DNA of 64,000 nucleotides from Spirabiliibacterium pneumoniae (GCF_014884995.1 NZ_JABMII010000008.1:1-64000); one strand, 5' to 3'; counted from the first letter of the stretch, positions 8,351 to 17,924 are shown. Translations and numbers: made by a program. The notes: generated from the letters alone by a model not told the origin.

Positions 8351-10282
8351 ATGCCAGTTATTACTTTACCCGATGGCTCAAAACGTGAATTTGAGCATGC
8401 TGTTTCCATTTATGACGTTGCCGCCAGCATTGGCAGCGGCTTAGCCAAAGCCTGCATTGCAGGGCGTGTGAATGGCGAGCGCAAAGACGCTTGCGATCTC
8501 ATCACCGATGACAGCACATTGGAAATCATCACCGCCAAAGACGAAGACGGTTTAGAAATCATCCGCCACTCTTGTGCGCACTTATTGGGGCATGCCATCA
8601 AGCAGCTCTTCCCAGATGTGAAAATGGCGATTGGACCGACGATTGACAATGGCTTTTATTATGATGTGGATCTCGACCGTTCTTTGACCGCTGAAGATAT
8701 CGAGGCACTTGAAAAACGCATGCTTGAGTTGGCAAAAACCGACTACGACGTGGTGAAAGAAGTGGTTGACTGGCAAAAAGCTTACGACACATTTAAAGCG
8801 CGTGGTGAAGAGTATAAACTGGCGATCTTGGATGAAAATATTCCAAAAGATGCCACTCCAGCGCTTTATCATCACCAAGAATATATTGATATGTGCCGTG
8901 GCCCACACGTGCCGAACATGAAATTCTGTCATCATTTCAAACTGCAAAAAGTGGCAGGCGCTTACTGGCGTGGCAATTCAGACAACAAAATGCTGCAACG
9001 CATTTACGGCACCGCATGGGCGGATAAAAAACAACTTTCTGCCTATTTGCAACGCCTAGAAGAGGCGGCCAAACGGGATCACCGCAAAATCGGTAAAGCA
9101 CTTGACCTTTACCACATGCAAGAAGAAGCACCTGGTATGGTGTTTTGGCACAATAACGGCTGGACGATTTTCCGTGAGTTGGAAACTTTTGTACGCACCA
9201 AGTTGAAACAATACGACTATCAAGAAGTGAAAGGCCCCTTTATGATGGACCGCGTATTGTGGGAGCGCACAGGCCACTGGCAAAACTACGGTGATTTAAT
9301 GTTCACTACCTCATCGGAAAACCGTGAATATGCCATCAAGCCGATGAACTGCCCAGGGCACGTGCAAATTTTCAACCAAGGCTTGAAATCCTACCGCGAT
9401 TTGCCACTGCGCATGGCAGAGTTTGGCTCATGTCACCGCAATGAACCATCAGGCTCACTGCACGGCTTGATGCGTGTGCGCGGTTTCACCCAAGATGATG
9501 CGCATATTTTCTGTACTGAAGAGCAAGTGGAAGGCGAGGTGACCTCGTGCATCAAAATGGTGTACGACATTTACAGCACCTTTGGCTTTAAAGACATCGA
9601 CGTCAAGCTCTCCACTCGCCCAGAATCGCGCATCGGCAGTGATGAAATGTGGGACAAGGCAGAGGCTGACCTTGCCGCCGCGCTTGAGCACAATGGCTTG
9701 CAATTTGAAATTCAAGAGGGTGAAGGTGCGTTCTATGGCCCGAAAATTGAATTCACACTGCACGACTGCCTTGATCGTGAATGGCAATGCGGCACTATCC
9801 AGCTCGACTTTGCGCTGCCTGGCCGCTTGAATGCCTCTTATGTGGCGGAAGACAACGAGCGCAGAACTCCGGTGATGATTCACCGTGCGATCTTAGGCTC
9901 CCTAGAGCGCTTTATCGGTATCATCACCGAAGAATACGCGGGCTTCTACCCAGCGTGGCTGGCGCCAACCCAAGCGGTGGTGATGAACATTACCGACAGC
10001 CAATCAGATTATGTGCACCAAGTGGCGAAAAAACTCTCTGACGCAGGCTTGCGGGTAAAAACCGACCTACGCAATGAAAAAATTGGCTTCAAAATCCGCG
10101 AACACACCTTGCAACGCGTGCCGTATATGCTCGTGTGCGGTGACAAAGAGATGGCGGAAGGCAAAATCGCCGTGCGCACTCGCAAAGGTAAAGATCTCGG
10201 CGCCATTGCTGTGGATGAGTTTGTGGAACAACTCAAACAACAAGTCCACAACCGTGAACTCAAGCTGACTGGCGAAGAGTAG
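8351..10282 (+). CDS. thrS: Threonine-tRNA ligase
   Basis: Class II aminoacyl-tRNA synthetase charging tRNA-Thr. The 643 residues (E. coli 642) hold the N-terminal TGS domain ([26 protein letters not shown]), the editing domain with [10 protein letters not shown] and the metal-binding MCRGPHVPN, the catalytic core ([10 protein letters not shown], motif 2 [16 protein letters not shown], motif 3 [11 protein letters not shown]) and the anticodon-binding domain. I place the start at ATG 8351, preceded by AAAAGGAT, where alignment with the family begins; the frame is open further upstream but lies in the leader. A strong terminator follows, so it is probably monocistronic. Confidence 0.96.
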   Translation: MPVITLPDGSKREFEHAVSIYDVAASIGSGLAKACIAGRVNGERKDACDLITDDSTLEIITAKDEDGLEIIRHSCAHLLGHAIKQLFPDVKMAIGPTIDNGFYYDVDLDRSLTAEDIEALEKRMLELAKTDYDVVKEVVDWQKAYDTFKARGEEYKLAILDENIPKDATPALYHHQEYIDMCRGPHVPNMKFCHHFKLQKVAGAYWRGNSDNKMLQRIYGTAWADKKQLSAYLQRLEEAAKRDHRKIGKALDLYHMQEEAPGMVFWHNNGWTIFRELETFVRTKLKQYDYQEVKGPFMMDRVLWERTGHWQNYGDLMFTTSSENREYAIKPMNCPGHVQIFNQGLKSYRDLPLRMAEFGSCHRNEPSGSLHGLMRVRGFTQDDAHIFCTEEQVEGEVTSCIKMVYDIYSTFGFKDIDVKLSTRPESRIGSDEMWDKAEADLAAALEHNGLQFEIQEGEGAFYGPKIEFTLHDCLDREWQCGTIQLDFALPGRLNASYVAEDNERRTPVMIHRAILGSLERFIGIITEEYAGFYPAWLAPTQAVVMNITDSQSDYVHQVAKKLSDAGLRVKTDLRNEKIGFKIREHTLQRVPYMLVCGDKEMAEGKIAVRTRKGKDLGAIAVDEFVEQLKQQVHNRELKLTGEE

Positions 10283-10290
10283 TGAGAGAA

Positions 10291-10316
10291 AAAGCAAGCC
10301 TTGGGCTTGCTTTTTT
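10291..10316 (+). terminator. Rho-independent terminator of thrS
   Basis: AAGCAAGCC - TTG - GGCTTGCTT followed by a run of T, nine bases after the thrS stop. Confidence 0.92.
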
Positions 10317-10363
10317 ATTGCGAAGAATAAACTATGAACAAGTTATTGAATTTTTTTATCCAA

Positions 10364-10783
10364 ATGTAAACCAAGGCATTTCGTCTGTTTGTTCTTTGCC
10401 TATCTTTTTTATTTACCGTTGCAACTCCTTCGACTCCACCATTAGAGTGGAGATCTTTGCAAGATGTTGAACATAGCGATGTTCAATTTCCTAAAACGCT
10501 GGAGTTTGAAGGGCGAATTTATGAGGTCAGGTTTATGGATGAAAAAACACGTATTATTTTATATAATCATTATAATCGAAAGGATAGAAAAAGCTTTGGG
10601 GGCTGTGTTTTTGGTGCAACTTATTATCTGTACTATGATCCGATAATTCATAAAATTATAGCTTCAGTTCAAGATGTTTATGGGCTTTATCCTGCATATC
10701 TTGCTGGTGGTTATAAAAGCGTTGGAGATACAGATAATGATGCAAAATTAGACGACTATTTACAGCAATATTATAATTTCTAA
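10364..10783 (+). pseudogene. Small secreted protein gene interrupted by a stop at codon 2
   Basis: An open frame from 10370 to the TAA at 10781-10783 encodes what looks like a signal peptide (KAFRLFVLCLSFLFTVA) and a mature part of about 115 residues rich in Tyr and charged residues, with no family that I recognise. It has no usable start: the only ATG directly in frame (10364) is followed at once by TAA (10367-10369). A single change of TAA to AAA would give MKTKAFRLFV, an ordinary lipoprotein-free signal peptide. An in-frame ATG at 10334 also runs into this TAA. A TTG at 10457 would start a 108-residue protein without the signal. A sequencing error or rare start is possible. Base composition is AT-rich compared with its neighbours. 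Confidence 0.45.
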
Positions 10784-10874
10784 TAAGGAACTCTTTTATG
10801 AGTACTGGGAATAAAAGATTGTCAGCATCTGCCTTGTATTCTGATAGCCCACGAAAGCAAAGTGCGGTCAGCGC

Positions 10875-10903
10875 TTGCAAATCACTTGAAGAGTGCGTAT
10901 AAT
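10875..10903 (+). promoter_or_regulatory. Sigma-70 promoter of the infC-rpmI-rplT operon
   Basis: TTGCAA (10875-10880), a 17-base spacer and a perfect TATAAT (10898-10903). The transcript would begin near 10910, about 75 bases before infC. Confidence 0.75.
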
Positions 10904-10986
10904 CCACACGTTATGCTTTTTCTAAAAGCGGATCGCTGTTGTCTTTTTGAAGGCGACGATTATTTGACTAGTAAAGGAATGAGATT

Positions 10987-11526
10987 ATTAAGACTGTGAA
11001 AAGAGTTCAAACAAACCGCCCGAATCGTATTAATGATGAAATCAAAGTGAAAGAAGTTCGTTTGATTGACGCCGAAGGCGAGCAAGTTGGGATTGTCGAT
11101 ATTCAAGAAGCGTTGGACAAAGCGGAAGCTGCCGCGCTTGATTTAGTGGAAATCAGCCCGAATGCGGAGCCACCTGTGTGCCGCATTATGAACTACGGTA
11201 AATTCCTCTACGAAAAAAGTAAAATTGCCAAAGAGCAAAAGAAAAAGCAAAAAGTTGTTCAGGTCAAGGAAATCAAATTCCGACCTGGTACAGACGAGGG
11301 TGACTATCAGGTAAAACTACGCAGCCTGACTCGTTTCCTCGAAGATGGGGATAAAACCAAAATCACTATCCGCTTTCGCGGACGTGAAATGGCCCATCAA
11401 CAAATCGGGGTCGATCTGCTTGAGCGTGTAAAAAACGATCTCGCAGACATCGCCGTGGTGGAGTCCGCTCCATCAAAACTGGAAGGCCGTCAAATGGTGA
11501 TGGTGCTTGCCCCTAAGAAAAAGTAA
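10987..11526 (+). CDS. infC: Translation initiation factor IF-3 with AUU start codon
   Basis: Binds the 30S subunit, blocks premature 50S joining and checks the start codon. The sequence is close to E. coli IF-3 ([12 protein letters not shown] at the start, [47 protein letters not shown] at the end). The frame contains a GTG at 10996, but the reading begins more convincingly at ATT 10987: AAGGA lies 8 bases upstream, the product then starts MKTVKRVQ and has 179 residues (E. coli 180), and infC of E. coli also uses AUU. ATT 10984 is also in frame. The rare start makes infC self-limiting through IF-3's discrimination against it. First gene of the infC-rpmI-rplT operon. Confidence 0.93.
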   Translation: MKTVKRVQTNRPNRINDEIKVKEVRLIDAEGEQVGIVDIQEALDKAEAAALDLVEISPNAEPPVCRIMNYGKFLYEKSKIAKEQKKKQKVVQVKEIKFRPGTDEGDYQVKLRSLTRFLEDGDKTKITIRFRGREMAHQQIGVDLLERVKNDLADIAVVESAPSKLEGRQMVMVLAPKKK

Positions 11527-11611
11527 TGAGGCTTGCAAGTTAAGAGTGCAACCGCACTTTTACGCCTGATTATCTTGTTTGATTAACATACAATGCGGAG
11601 TTATCCAAATT

Positions 11612-11809
11612 ATGCCAAAAATTAAAACAGTACGCGGTGCTGCGAAGCGTTTCAAAAAAACAGCTTCTGGCGGTTTTAAGCGTAAACAATCTCACTTGCG
11701 TCATATTTTGACCAAGAAATCAACTAAACGTAAACGTCATTTGCGCCACAAATCCATGGTTGCAAAATCAGACCAAGTATTAGTCGTTGCTTGTTTGCCG
11801 TACGTCTAG
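11612..11809 (+). CDS. rpmI: 50S ribosomal protein L35
   Basis: Small basic protein of the large ribosomal subunit, 65 residues, beginning [17 protein letters not shown] and containing the conserved [11 protein letters not shown] and KRKRHLR. ATG 11612 is the conserved start; the frame is open a little upstream, but those residues are not part of L35. Between infC and rplT as in other gammaproteobacteria. In E. coli, L20 represses this cistron by binding the infC-rpmI junction; the equivalent here would be in 11527-11611, but I could not identify the pseudoknot by eye. Confidence 0.97.
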   Translation: MPKIKTVRGAAKRFKKTASGGFKRKQSHLRHILTKKSTKRKRHLRHKSMVAKSDQVLVVACLPYV

Positions 11810-11819
11810 TTCATCTTAG

Positions 11820-12197
<378 letters not shown>

Positions 12198-12216
12198 CTT
12201 GATTTTCAAGTGATAA

Positions 12217-12243
12217 AAAGGAACGCTTGCCGTTCCTTTTTTT
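12217..12243 (+). terminator. Rho-independent terminator of infC-rpmI-rplT
   Basis: AAAGGAACG - CTTGC - CGTTCCTTT followed by T residues, 20 bases after the rplT stop. Confidence 0.92.
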
Positions 12244-12254
12244 ATGGAGTTTTT

Positions 12255-12941
12255 ATGCGATTAAGACAAATTATTATGTTAGCAAGTTTCGGTACGCTGT
12301 CATTTGCCGTGTGGGGAGAGGCGTTTGAGCCGATTCATTTTGCTAAAGGCAGCTCGAGTGCGCAGTTAGTCGGTGATATTCAAGCAAATAATAGCAAGGT
12401 GTATCGTTTTTGGGCGAAAAAAGGGCAATTATTGACCGTCGCGAATCTCGTTGATTCACCTGTGGAGTACGCGCTGTTGCCCATCAAGCATAATGTTGAG
12501 CAAATTTTATCTGGGCGTTATCAAGTGCTGCCTTATACGGGCATGTATGAATGGCGAGCGGTGCTTAACCGACAATTTGCACGCACCCATTCTAAAGACA
12601 CATTTCATTACGCTGTCCGTTTTAAAATTGAGAATGTCACGGAGCCAAACGTGTTCCCGCCAATGCAGATAAATTACCGCTGCAGTAATGCACAATTTTT
12701 ACCAGTACACTTTTTGTTGGAAGAAGGTAAAAGTGCGGTTGGGTTGAATTGGCAAGGTAAATCATTAAAATTAATCCAATCTGGGAAATACAGTCAGCCA
12801 AATAATCCTGTTTATGCCAATGAGCATTATATGTTAAGCCTAGGTACACTGGATAATGGCAATTTAATGCAATCGCAGGTGTATTCATTGTTATCATTAG
12901 ATGATGACAAGGCGGTCCTGCAAGATTGTGTCGTAGAGTAG
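12255..12941 (+). CDS. Periplasmic protein of unknown function
   Basis: A 228-residue protein with an N-terminal signal peptide (MRLRQIIMLASFGTLSFAV, cleavage probably near residue 21-23) and no further membrane segment. ATG 12255 follows GGAG and starts exactly at the signal peptide; the longer open frame overlaps the rplT terminator and is not used. The mature part has two cysteines (YRCSN and near the end QDCVVE) that could form a disulphide, and looks beta-rich. I do not recognise the family. It stands alone between the rplT terminator and its own hairpin. Confidence 0.7.
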   Translation: MRLRQIIMLASFGTLSFAVWGEAFEPIHFAKGSSSAQLVGDIQANNSKVYRFWAKKGQLLTVANLVDSPVEYALLPIKHNVEQILSGRYQVLPYTGMYEWRAVLNRQFARTHSKDTFHYAVRFKIENVTEPNVFPPMQINYRCSNAQFLPVHFLLEEGKSAVGLNWQGKSLKLIQSGKYSQPNNPVYANEHYMLSLGTLDNGNLMQSQVYSLLSLDDDKAVLQDCVVE

Positions 12942-12990
12942 TCATTGCATTTTTAGCAAAACTTACGCACAATAGGGTTTTGACTTAACC

Positions 12991-13014
12991 GCACTTTGAT
13001 AAGTGCTTTTTATT
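12991..13014 (+). terminator. Terminator before lemA
   Basis: GCACTT - TGAT - AAGTGC, built on a USS core (ACCGCACTTT), followed by TTTTTATTTT. Confidence 0.6.
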
Positions 13015-13027
13015 TTAAGGAAATATC

Positions 13028-13609
13028 ATGAAAAAATGGTTGGTTATTATTGTCATCGCGGTGATTGCTGGCTTCACGTTGATGTCAAGCTACAACGGCT
13101 TAGTGCGCGCGGAAGAGCAGATTAACTCTGTGTGGGCGAATGTGGAAACCCAATATCAACGCCGCGCTGAATTAATTCCGAATTTGGTTAACACCGTGAA
13201 AGGGCAGGCCAATTTTGAGCGTGAAACGTTAACCGCCGTGGTTGATGCTCGCTCTAAAGCGTCACAAACACAAATTGATCCAGCGAATATGACGCAAGAG
13301 CAATTAAATCAATTCCAACAAAACCAAGGTGAGGTTAGCTCAGCATTGTCGCGTTTGTTGGTCACTGTTGAGCGTTACCCAGAATTACGCGCCAATGAGG
13401 GCTTTTTAAACCTGCAAGCTCAGCTTGAAGGCACTGAAAACCGCATTAATAAAGCACGTAACGATTTCAATGCCGCTGCGAAAGAATACAACCAAAAAGT
13501 GCGCCAATTCCCAACCAAATTGGTGGCAATGCTGTTTGGCTTTAAAGATAAACCGTATTTCAAAGCGCAAGCAGGCTCTGAAAACGCACCTGTCGTGAAC
13601 TTTAACTAA
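13028..13609 (+). CDS. lemA: LemA family membrane-anchored protein
   Basis: 193 residues: a hydrophobic N-terminal anchor (residues 3-19), then the long LemA helix bundle with the signature YNGLV and VETQYQRRAELIPNLVNTVKG. The LemA family is widespread; its molecular role is not settled, and it recurs next to TPM-domain proteins as here. AAGGAAAT precedes ATG 13028. The next gene begins 11 bases after the stop, so it heads a three-gene operon. Confidence 0.93.
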   Translation: MKKWLVIIVIAVIAGFTLMSSYNGLVRAEEQINSVWANVETQYQRRAELIPNLVNTVKGQANFERETLTAVVDARSKASQTQIDPANMTQEQLNQFQQNQGEVSSALSRLLVTVERYPELRANEGFLNLQAQLEGTENRINKARNDFNAAAKEYNQKVRQFPTKLVAMLFGFKDKPYFKAQAGSENAPVVNFN

Positions 13610-13619
13610 AAGTGCGGTT

Positions 13620-14075
13620 ATGCCTTTATTTGCTAAATCAGCTATTGACAGCCAAGCGGTAGAGTCTGCTATTGCGATGCTAGAAAATCGCACCTCGGCG
13701 GAGTTGCGTGTGGTTATTGAAAAAAATGCTAAGTTTAGTGATGTGCTTGCACATGAAAGTCCTGTTGTGGCGCGTGCTGAGCAAGTATTCAATGAACTTG
13801 GTATGCAACAAACTGCCGCCCATAATGGGGTGTTGATTTATGTGGTGCTTAATCAACGGCAATGTGCGGTGATTGGTGACTATGGCATTGATCGTTTTGT
13901 GCAGGCGGATTTCTGGCAGCAGTGTTGCGATGTGATTTCGCAACACGCCAGCGTTGATGCGCTTACGCAAGGTATTAGCCAAGCTATTGCGATGATTGGT
14001 GATAAGTTGGCGGTGCATTTCCCTTATCAGGATGGTGATGTCAATGAATTGCCCAATGAGGTGGTTATTCGATGA
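13620..14075 (+). CDS. TPM-domain protein without signal or membrane segment
   Basis: 151 residues covering a single TPM domain (TLP18.3/Psb32/MOLO-1): it begins with residues that fit the first helix (AIDSQAVESAIAMLE), then TSAELRVVIE, and later NGVLIYVVLNQRQCAVIGDYGID and the helical end with GISQAIAMIGDKL. There is no signal peptide or transmembrane helix, so it should be cytoplasmic, unlike its neighbour. A USS core sits in the short gap before its start. It overlaps the next gene by 4 bases (ATGA), indicating translational coupling. Confidence 0.85.
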   Translation: MPLFAKSAIDSQAVESAIAMLENRTSAELRVVIEKNAKFSDVLAHESPVVARAEQVFNELGMQQTAAHNGVLIYVVLNQRQCAVIGDYGIDRFVQADFWQQCCDVISQHASVDALTQGISQAIAMIGDKLAVHFPYQDGDVNELPNEVVIR

Positions 14076-14848
14076 GATTATTTTACCGCACTTTGCTGTT
14101 GCTCCTTGCTTTTGTCGCTTGTGTTGCACAGGCGGCGTATGACTTTCCAAACGTGCCTAAGCCATTTCGTTATGTTAATGATTACACTCACACATTGACA
14201 GCGGCGCAAGCACAAACGTTAGAAAGTTATTTACAAGATTATAGCCGTAAGACCAGCTCGCAAATCACGGTGGTGATGCTCCCAAGTGTCGGGGATAATG
14301 ATATTTCGGAATATGCTTTTGCGTTAGGTGATCACTGGGGTGTTGGGCGCAAAAATTTGGATAATGGCGTACTGATGCTGATTGCCAAAAACGATCGCAA
14401 AATGTTTATCGCCACAGGGCGTGGGCTGGAAGGTGCGCTGCCCGATGCGTTGCTCTCACAGCTCATTCGTCATGAAATCACGCCGCAATTTAAGCAAGGC
14501 AATTATTTTCAAGGCATTGCGAACGGTTTGCAAGCCATCATGAAAGCCAGCGTTGGTGAGTATGCACCACAAAAAGTAGAAGATGATGACAACATAGCAG
14601 GTTGGATTTTTGGCCTAGCAGTGCAGCTGTTTATTTTCTTTGTGTTTATTCAAATTTTGCGTGGGCATCGCAGCGTTTATGTCAGCCCAAGCAATGTGGA
14701 AAGTGCGCTAAGACGCTCTCGCTCTCGCCATGACCGTGGCGGATTTGGTGGTGGTTTTGGCGGCGGCTTCGGCGGAGGCGGCTTTGGTGGCGGCGGCGGA
14801 TTCGGTGGTGGTGGATTCGGCGGCGGTGGTGCTGGCGGTAATTGGTAA
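14072..14848 (+). CDS. ygcG: TPM-domain membrane protein with Gly-rich tail (YgcG-like)
   Basis: 258 residues in four parts: signal peptide (about 1-21), extracytoplasmic TPM domain (about 30-150, with SSQITVVMLPS, NGVLMLIAKNDRKMFIATGRGLEG and LPDALLSQLI), a transmembrane segment (IFGLAVQLFIFFVFIQI, about 177-193), and a C-terminal tail of repeated GGFGG units ending in NW. The same plan is seen in YgcG-like proteins next to lemA. The tail DNA (about 14738-14845) is a low-complexity GGC/GGT repeat likely to vary in length. Third gene of the lemA operon. Function unknown. Confidence 0.88.
   Translation: MRLFYRTLLLLLAFVACVAQAAYDFPNVPKPFRYVNDYTHTLTAAQAQTLESYLQDYSRKTSSQITVVMLPSVGDNDISEYAFALGDHWGVGRKNLDNGVLMLIAKNDRKMFIATGRGLEGALPDALLSQLIRHEITPQFKQGNYFQGIANGLQAIMKASVGEYAPQKVEDDDNIAGWIFGLAVQLFIFFVFIQILRGHRSVYVSPSNVESALRRSRSRHDRGGFGGGFGGGFGGGGFGGGGGFGGGGFGGGGAGGNW
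14738..14842 (+). repeat. Low-complexity Gly-codon repeat in the ygcG-like gene
   Basis: About 105 bases made mostly of GGN codons with interspersed TTC/TTT, encoding GGFGG units. Repeats of this kind are prone to in-frame gain or loss. Confidence 0.8.
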
Positions 14849-14851
14849 AAT

Positions 14852-14882
14852 AAAAAGTGCGGTCCGAAAAACCGCACTTTTA
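14852..14882. terminator. Bidirectional USS-pair terminator between ygcG-like gene and artM
   Basis: AAAAAGTGCGGT - CCGAAAA - ACCGCACTTTTA, with T runs on both sides. It serves the lemA operon on plus and the art operon on minus. Confidence 0.82.
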
Positions 14883-14895
14883 TTTTAGGTAATCA

Positions 14896-15582
14896 TCAGT
14901 TAGCTTTGCTAGTTTCTAACCGTTCAAACCGCAATACATAATTTTCTAGATAACGCAGTAGCACAGTGGCAATGGCGGTGATGACGAGATAAATCACCCC
15001 AGCTAAACCGTAGATCAGCAAAGCGTCGTATTGTGTGCCATAAAGCTGACGAGCATAGCCCATGATATCCATAATCGTGATGGTCGAGGCTAGTGATGTG
15101 CCTTTGAACACCAAGATGATTTCATTGGTATATGACGGCAGCGCACGTTTAAGGGCGAACGGCACCAAGATGCGCAAGGTCTGCCAGCGACTTAAGCCCA
15201 GTGCCGCAGTGCCTTCCCATTGGCTTTTTGGAATAGCTTTTACTGCGCCATAGAACAATTGGGCGGAATAGGCGGCAGAATTCAGTGCCAGTGCTAACAT
15301 AGCGCAAAACCATGCATCAGAGAGCAGATGCCAAAATGGGCTGTCGATAATCCACTGAAATTGCCCAGGACCTGCATAGATCAAAAAGATTTGCACCAAT
15401 AGTGGCGTGCCAGTGAACACGGTGATATAGCCATTGACCAGCATTTTGAGCCAGCGCAAATTGGAGGCCAAAACAAAGGTGAACACAATGGCAAGGACAA
15501 ACGCCACAATCAGTGATACGAGAGTGAGCAATAAACTGGTTGGAATACCTTGTGCGATAGTGGAAAAATAGTCGCTGATCAT
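14896..15582 (-). CDS. artM: Arginine ABC transporter permease ArtM
   Basis: 228-residue inner-membrane permease of the polar amino-acid transporter family. It has about five hydrophobic segments and the EAA loop EGTAALGLSRWQTLRILV that docks to the ATPase. Order and direction (artP, artI, artQ, artM) are those of E. coli artPIQM, which supports arginine as substrate; specificity is inferred from synteny and similarity. Its start overlaps the artQ stop by 4 bases. Confidence 0.9.
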   Translation of the reverse strand: MISDYFSTIAQGIPTSLLLTLVSLIVAFVLAIVFTFVLASNLRWLKMLVNGYITVFTGTPLLVQIFLIYAGPGQFQWIIDSPFWHLLSDAWFCAMLALALNSAAYSAQLFYGAVKAIPKSQWEGTAALGLSRWQTLRILVPFALKRALPSYTNEIILVFKGTSLASTITIMDIMGYARQLYGTQYDALLIYGLAGVIYLVITAIATVLLRYLENYVLRFERLETSKAN

Positions 15583-16250
15583 GCGCCCTCCCGCTCAAAA
15601 CGTGTAAAGCGTTGCTCAAGATGACGAATGCCCATTTTGCTGACGATCGTGATCAGTAAATACAACACTGCCGCCAGTCCATACCATGTGAAAGGTTGGT
15701 GCGTGTTGGCGTTATTCAGCTCAGCTTGACGCATAATATCACTGACTCCAATTAAAGATACCAGTGCAGTATCTTTGAGCAGTACTAACCATTGATTGCT
15801 CAGCCCAGGTAACGCATGGCGCCACACTTGTGGCATAATGATATAAATAAAGGCTTGTGCACGGGTTAATCCTAATGCCGCAGCAGATTCCCATTGCCCG
15901 AGAGCAATGGCTTGAATTGCTCCTCGTAGAGATTGCGAAGCATAGGCGGCGAAGATGATAGCAAGGGCAACCACCCCACAGCCAAAGGCGCCAAACTCCA
16001 CATAGTCACCTGTTATCATAAACAGCACTTGAGTAGAGCCATAATAGATCAAGAACACCACCAAAATTTCAGGCAACCCCCGAAAGAGCGTAAGCAAAAC
16101 GGAGGTGCTTACCCGTAACCATTTAAATTTCGCTGTTTCCAGCACTACAAAGAGGATGGCTAGCACCATTCCCAATAGCAATGCACACAACGCCAGCCCT
16201 ATGGTCATAAGGGTGGCGTTGCCCATCAGCGAAAGGAAGTTATTAAACAT
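15579..16250 (-). CDS. artQ: Arginine ABC transporter permease ArtQ
   Basis: 223-residue inner-membrane permease, partner of ArtM. The EAA loop is visible (ESAAALGLTRAQAFIYIIMP), as is the segment LFRGLPEILVVFLIYYG typical of this group. It starts 12 bases after artI ends, and its end overlaps artM by 4 bases, so ArtQ and ArtM are translationally coupled and form a heterodimer. Confidence 0.9.
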   Translation of the reverse strand: MFNNFLSLMGNATLMTIGLALCALLLGMVLAILFVVLETAKFKWLRVSTSVLLTLFRGLPEILVVFLIYYGSTQVLFMITGDYVEFGAFGCGVVALAIIFAAYASQSLRGAIQAIALGQWESAAALGLTRAQAFIYIIMPQVWRHALPGLSNQWLVLLKDTALVSLIGVSDIMRQAELNNANTHQPFTWYGLAAVLYLLITIVSKMGIRHLEQRFTRFEREGA

Positions 16251-16262
16251 AATGCCAGCTTA

Positions 16263-16985
16263 TTATTTTCCGCTCATCCATTTATCATAGATTTTTTGAT
16301 ATTCACCGTTGGCTTTGATCGCTGCTAGACCTTTGTTTAGCTCATCTAAAAGTGCGGTATTACTTTTATTAACTGCAATCCCCATGCCTGTGCCGAAGAA
16401 TTTCGGATCAGTGACTTTTTCACCAGCAAAAGCAAGATTGTCATCTGATTTCATCCAATCGGCTAATACGGCGGTGTCACCAAAAATTAAATCAATACGA
16501 CCATTTTTTAAATCCAAGACCGCACTTTGCAGTGTGGCGTAAGCATTGGCCTTATATTGTTTATCATTTTCAGCCACATATTGTTGGAAAGTTGTACCAT
16601 TTTGTACGCCCACAGTTTTAGCACTTTCACGAGTGGCTTTGCCTTTCACGCCGATAAAGCTGGCAGAGCTATCGTAGTACGGGTTAGAAAAGCTGACTTG
16701 TTTCGCGCGATCTTCTGTGATGTCGATTGCAGAGATAGCTGCATCAAAGCGTTTAAATTTTAAACCAGGGATCAAGCTGTCAAAAGCTTGATTTTGGAAG
16801 CTACAGTTTGCTTTGATTTCAGCACAAATCGCGTTAGCAACGTCAATATCAAAGCCGACAATTTTGCCGTTAGAATCGGTGTTTTCAAACGGCGGATAAG
16901 TTGGCTCGGTTGCAAATGTAATGTCTAATGCGCTTGCGCTCATGGCAGTTGTGGCTAAAAGTGTGGTTAAAATAACTTTTTTCAT
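16263..16985 (-). CDS. artI: Arginine-binding periplasmic protein ArtI
   Basis: 240-residue solute-binding protein of family 3. Signal peptide [19 protein letters not shown], then the ligand-binding fold ([39 protein letters not shown]). The open frame extends upstream to 17132, but the true start is ATG 16985: it begins the signal peptide and is preceded by AGGAGAT. It lies 25 bases downstream of artP. Confidence 0.92.
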   Translation of the reverse strand: MKKVILTTLLATTAMSASALDITFATEPTYPPFENTDSNGKIVGFDIDVANAICAEIKANCSFQNQAFDSLIPGLKFKRFDAAISAIDITEDRAKQVSFSNPYYDSSASFIGVKGKATRESAKTVGVQNGTTFQQYVAENDKQYKANAYATLQSAVLDLKNGRIDLIFGDTAVLADWMKSDDNLAFAGEKVTDPKFFGTGMGIAVNKSNTALLDELNKGLAAIKANGEYQKIYDKWMSGK

Positions 16986-17010
16986 GGTATCTCCTAGATA
17001 AATAGATTTA

Positions 17011-17742
17011 TTAGTGGGATAGATATTGTGCAAAGGCCTCAGTTTTTGGATTTTCAAAGCAACTTGAGTCTCCAGTTTCAATAATGTGGCCTTTTTCCAT
17101 ATAAATGACTTTGGTTGCAACTTTGCGAGCAACGTTTACTTCGTGAGTAACAATCACCTGAGTGATACCCAACTCTTGTAACTCCTGAATAATAGAAATG
17201 ACTTGGGCTGTAATGGCTGGATCTAGTGCTGCAGTCGGCTCATCAAATAATAAGACTTGAGGCTTCATCATCAGTGCACGGGCAATGGCTACACGTTGTT
17301 GCTGACCACCAGATAAATGTAAGGGATAACGATCAGCATGCTCTTCAACTTGTAAACGCTTAAGTAAGCGTTGAGCCCGTTCAATTGCATCTGCTTTACT
17401 CATTCGAAGCACTTTCATGGGGGCCTCAATCAAATTTTGCATGACGGTATAGTGCGGCCACAAATTGTATTGTTGAAACACCATGCCAACATCAGTACGC
17501 AATTTTCGGATTTTTTCTACATCAGTTTTAGCTAAGCTTAAGTCAAACTCATTACCAGCAATGGTTAGTTGACCAGATTGAGGTGTTTCAAGCAGATTAA
17601 GGGTTCGAATTAAGGTACTTTTCCCCGCACCACTCGAGCCTAATAGAACGACAATGTCACTGCTTTTAGCCTCAAAATTAATATCAAAGAGGGCTTGTGT
17701 TTTGCCGTAGAAAAAATTGAGATTTTCAATACGAATACTCAT
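17011..17742 (-). CDS. artP: Arginine ABC transporter ATP-binding protein ArtP
   Basis: 243-residue ABC ATPase: Walker [11 protein letters not shown]-loop [12 protein letters not shown], signature [15 protein letters not shown], Walker [14 protein letters not shown], switch His in VTHEVN. First gene of the art operon; the 182-base AT-rich gap upstream should hold the operon promoter. Confidence 0.93.
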   Translation of the reverse strand: MSIRIENLNFFYGKTQALFDINFEAKSSDIVVLLGSSGAGKSTLIRTLNLLETPQSGQLTIAGNEFDLSLAKTDVEKIRKLRTDVGMVFQQYNLWPHYTVMQNLIEAPMKVLRMSKADAIERAQRLLKRLQVEEHADRYPLHLSGGQQQRVAIARALMMKPQVLLFDEPTAALDPAITAQVISIIQELQELGITQVIVTHEVNVARKVATKVIYMEKGHIIETGDSSCFENPKTEAFAQYLSH

Positions 17743-17924
17743 CTATACTGCCTTTGCTAATAAATGTGACTAAATAGTAATGATAATTTACTTTTTATGC
17801 AAATAATTTTTCATAAAAAAGGCTAAACATGGCATAAAAATTCATTTATTTGCATTTTTTATGAATAAATAAGCGATGCAACACTATAAAAAATAAAGTA
17901 AACTGTACTTTTTATCTCTGATTA
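17743..17924 (-). promoter_or_regulatory. AT-rich upstream region of artPIQM with weak ArgR-like boxes
   Basis: A strongly AT-rich gap holding several imperfect dyads. The best partial match to the ArgR half-site pair TGAAT-N4-ATTCA is GGCAT-AAAA-ATTCA at 17831-17844 (8/10), and CAAAT-AATT-TTTCA at 17800-17813 matches 7/10. The spacing of the two (31 bases) is not the usual 20-21, so ArgR control is only suggested. Confidence 0.25.

Noticed and set aside
10798-10902. 34-codon frame (ATG at 10798, AAGGAA upstream) just before infC
   Set aside because: It contains a USS and runs into the -10 of the infC promoter; no recognisable sequence. Possible by chance, so not listed as a gene.
10656-10907. 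83-codon minus-strand frame opposite the broken secreted-protein gene
   Set aside because: It overlaps the plus-strand frame with a signal peptide and the infC promoter; no start signal or similarity.
14677-14877. Proline-rich minus-strand frame opposite the Gly tail
   Set aside because: It is the complement of the GGN repeat, with no start or similarity.
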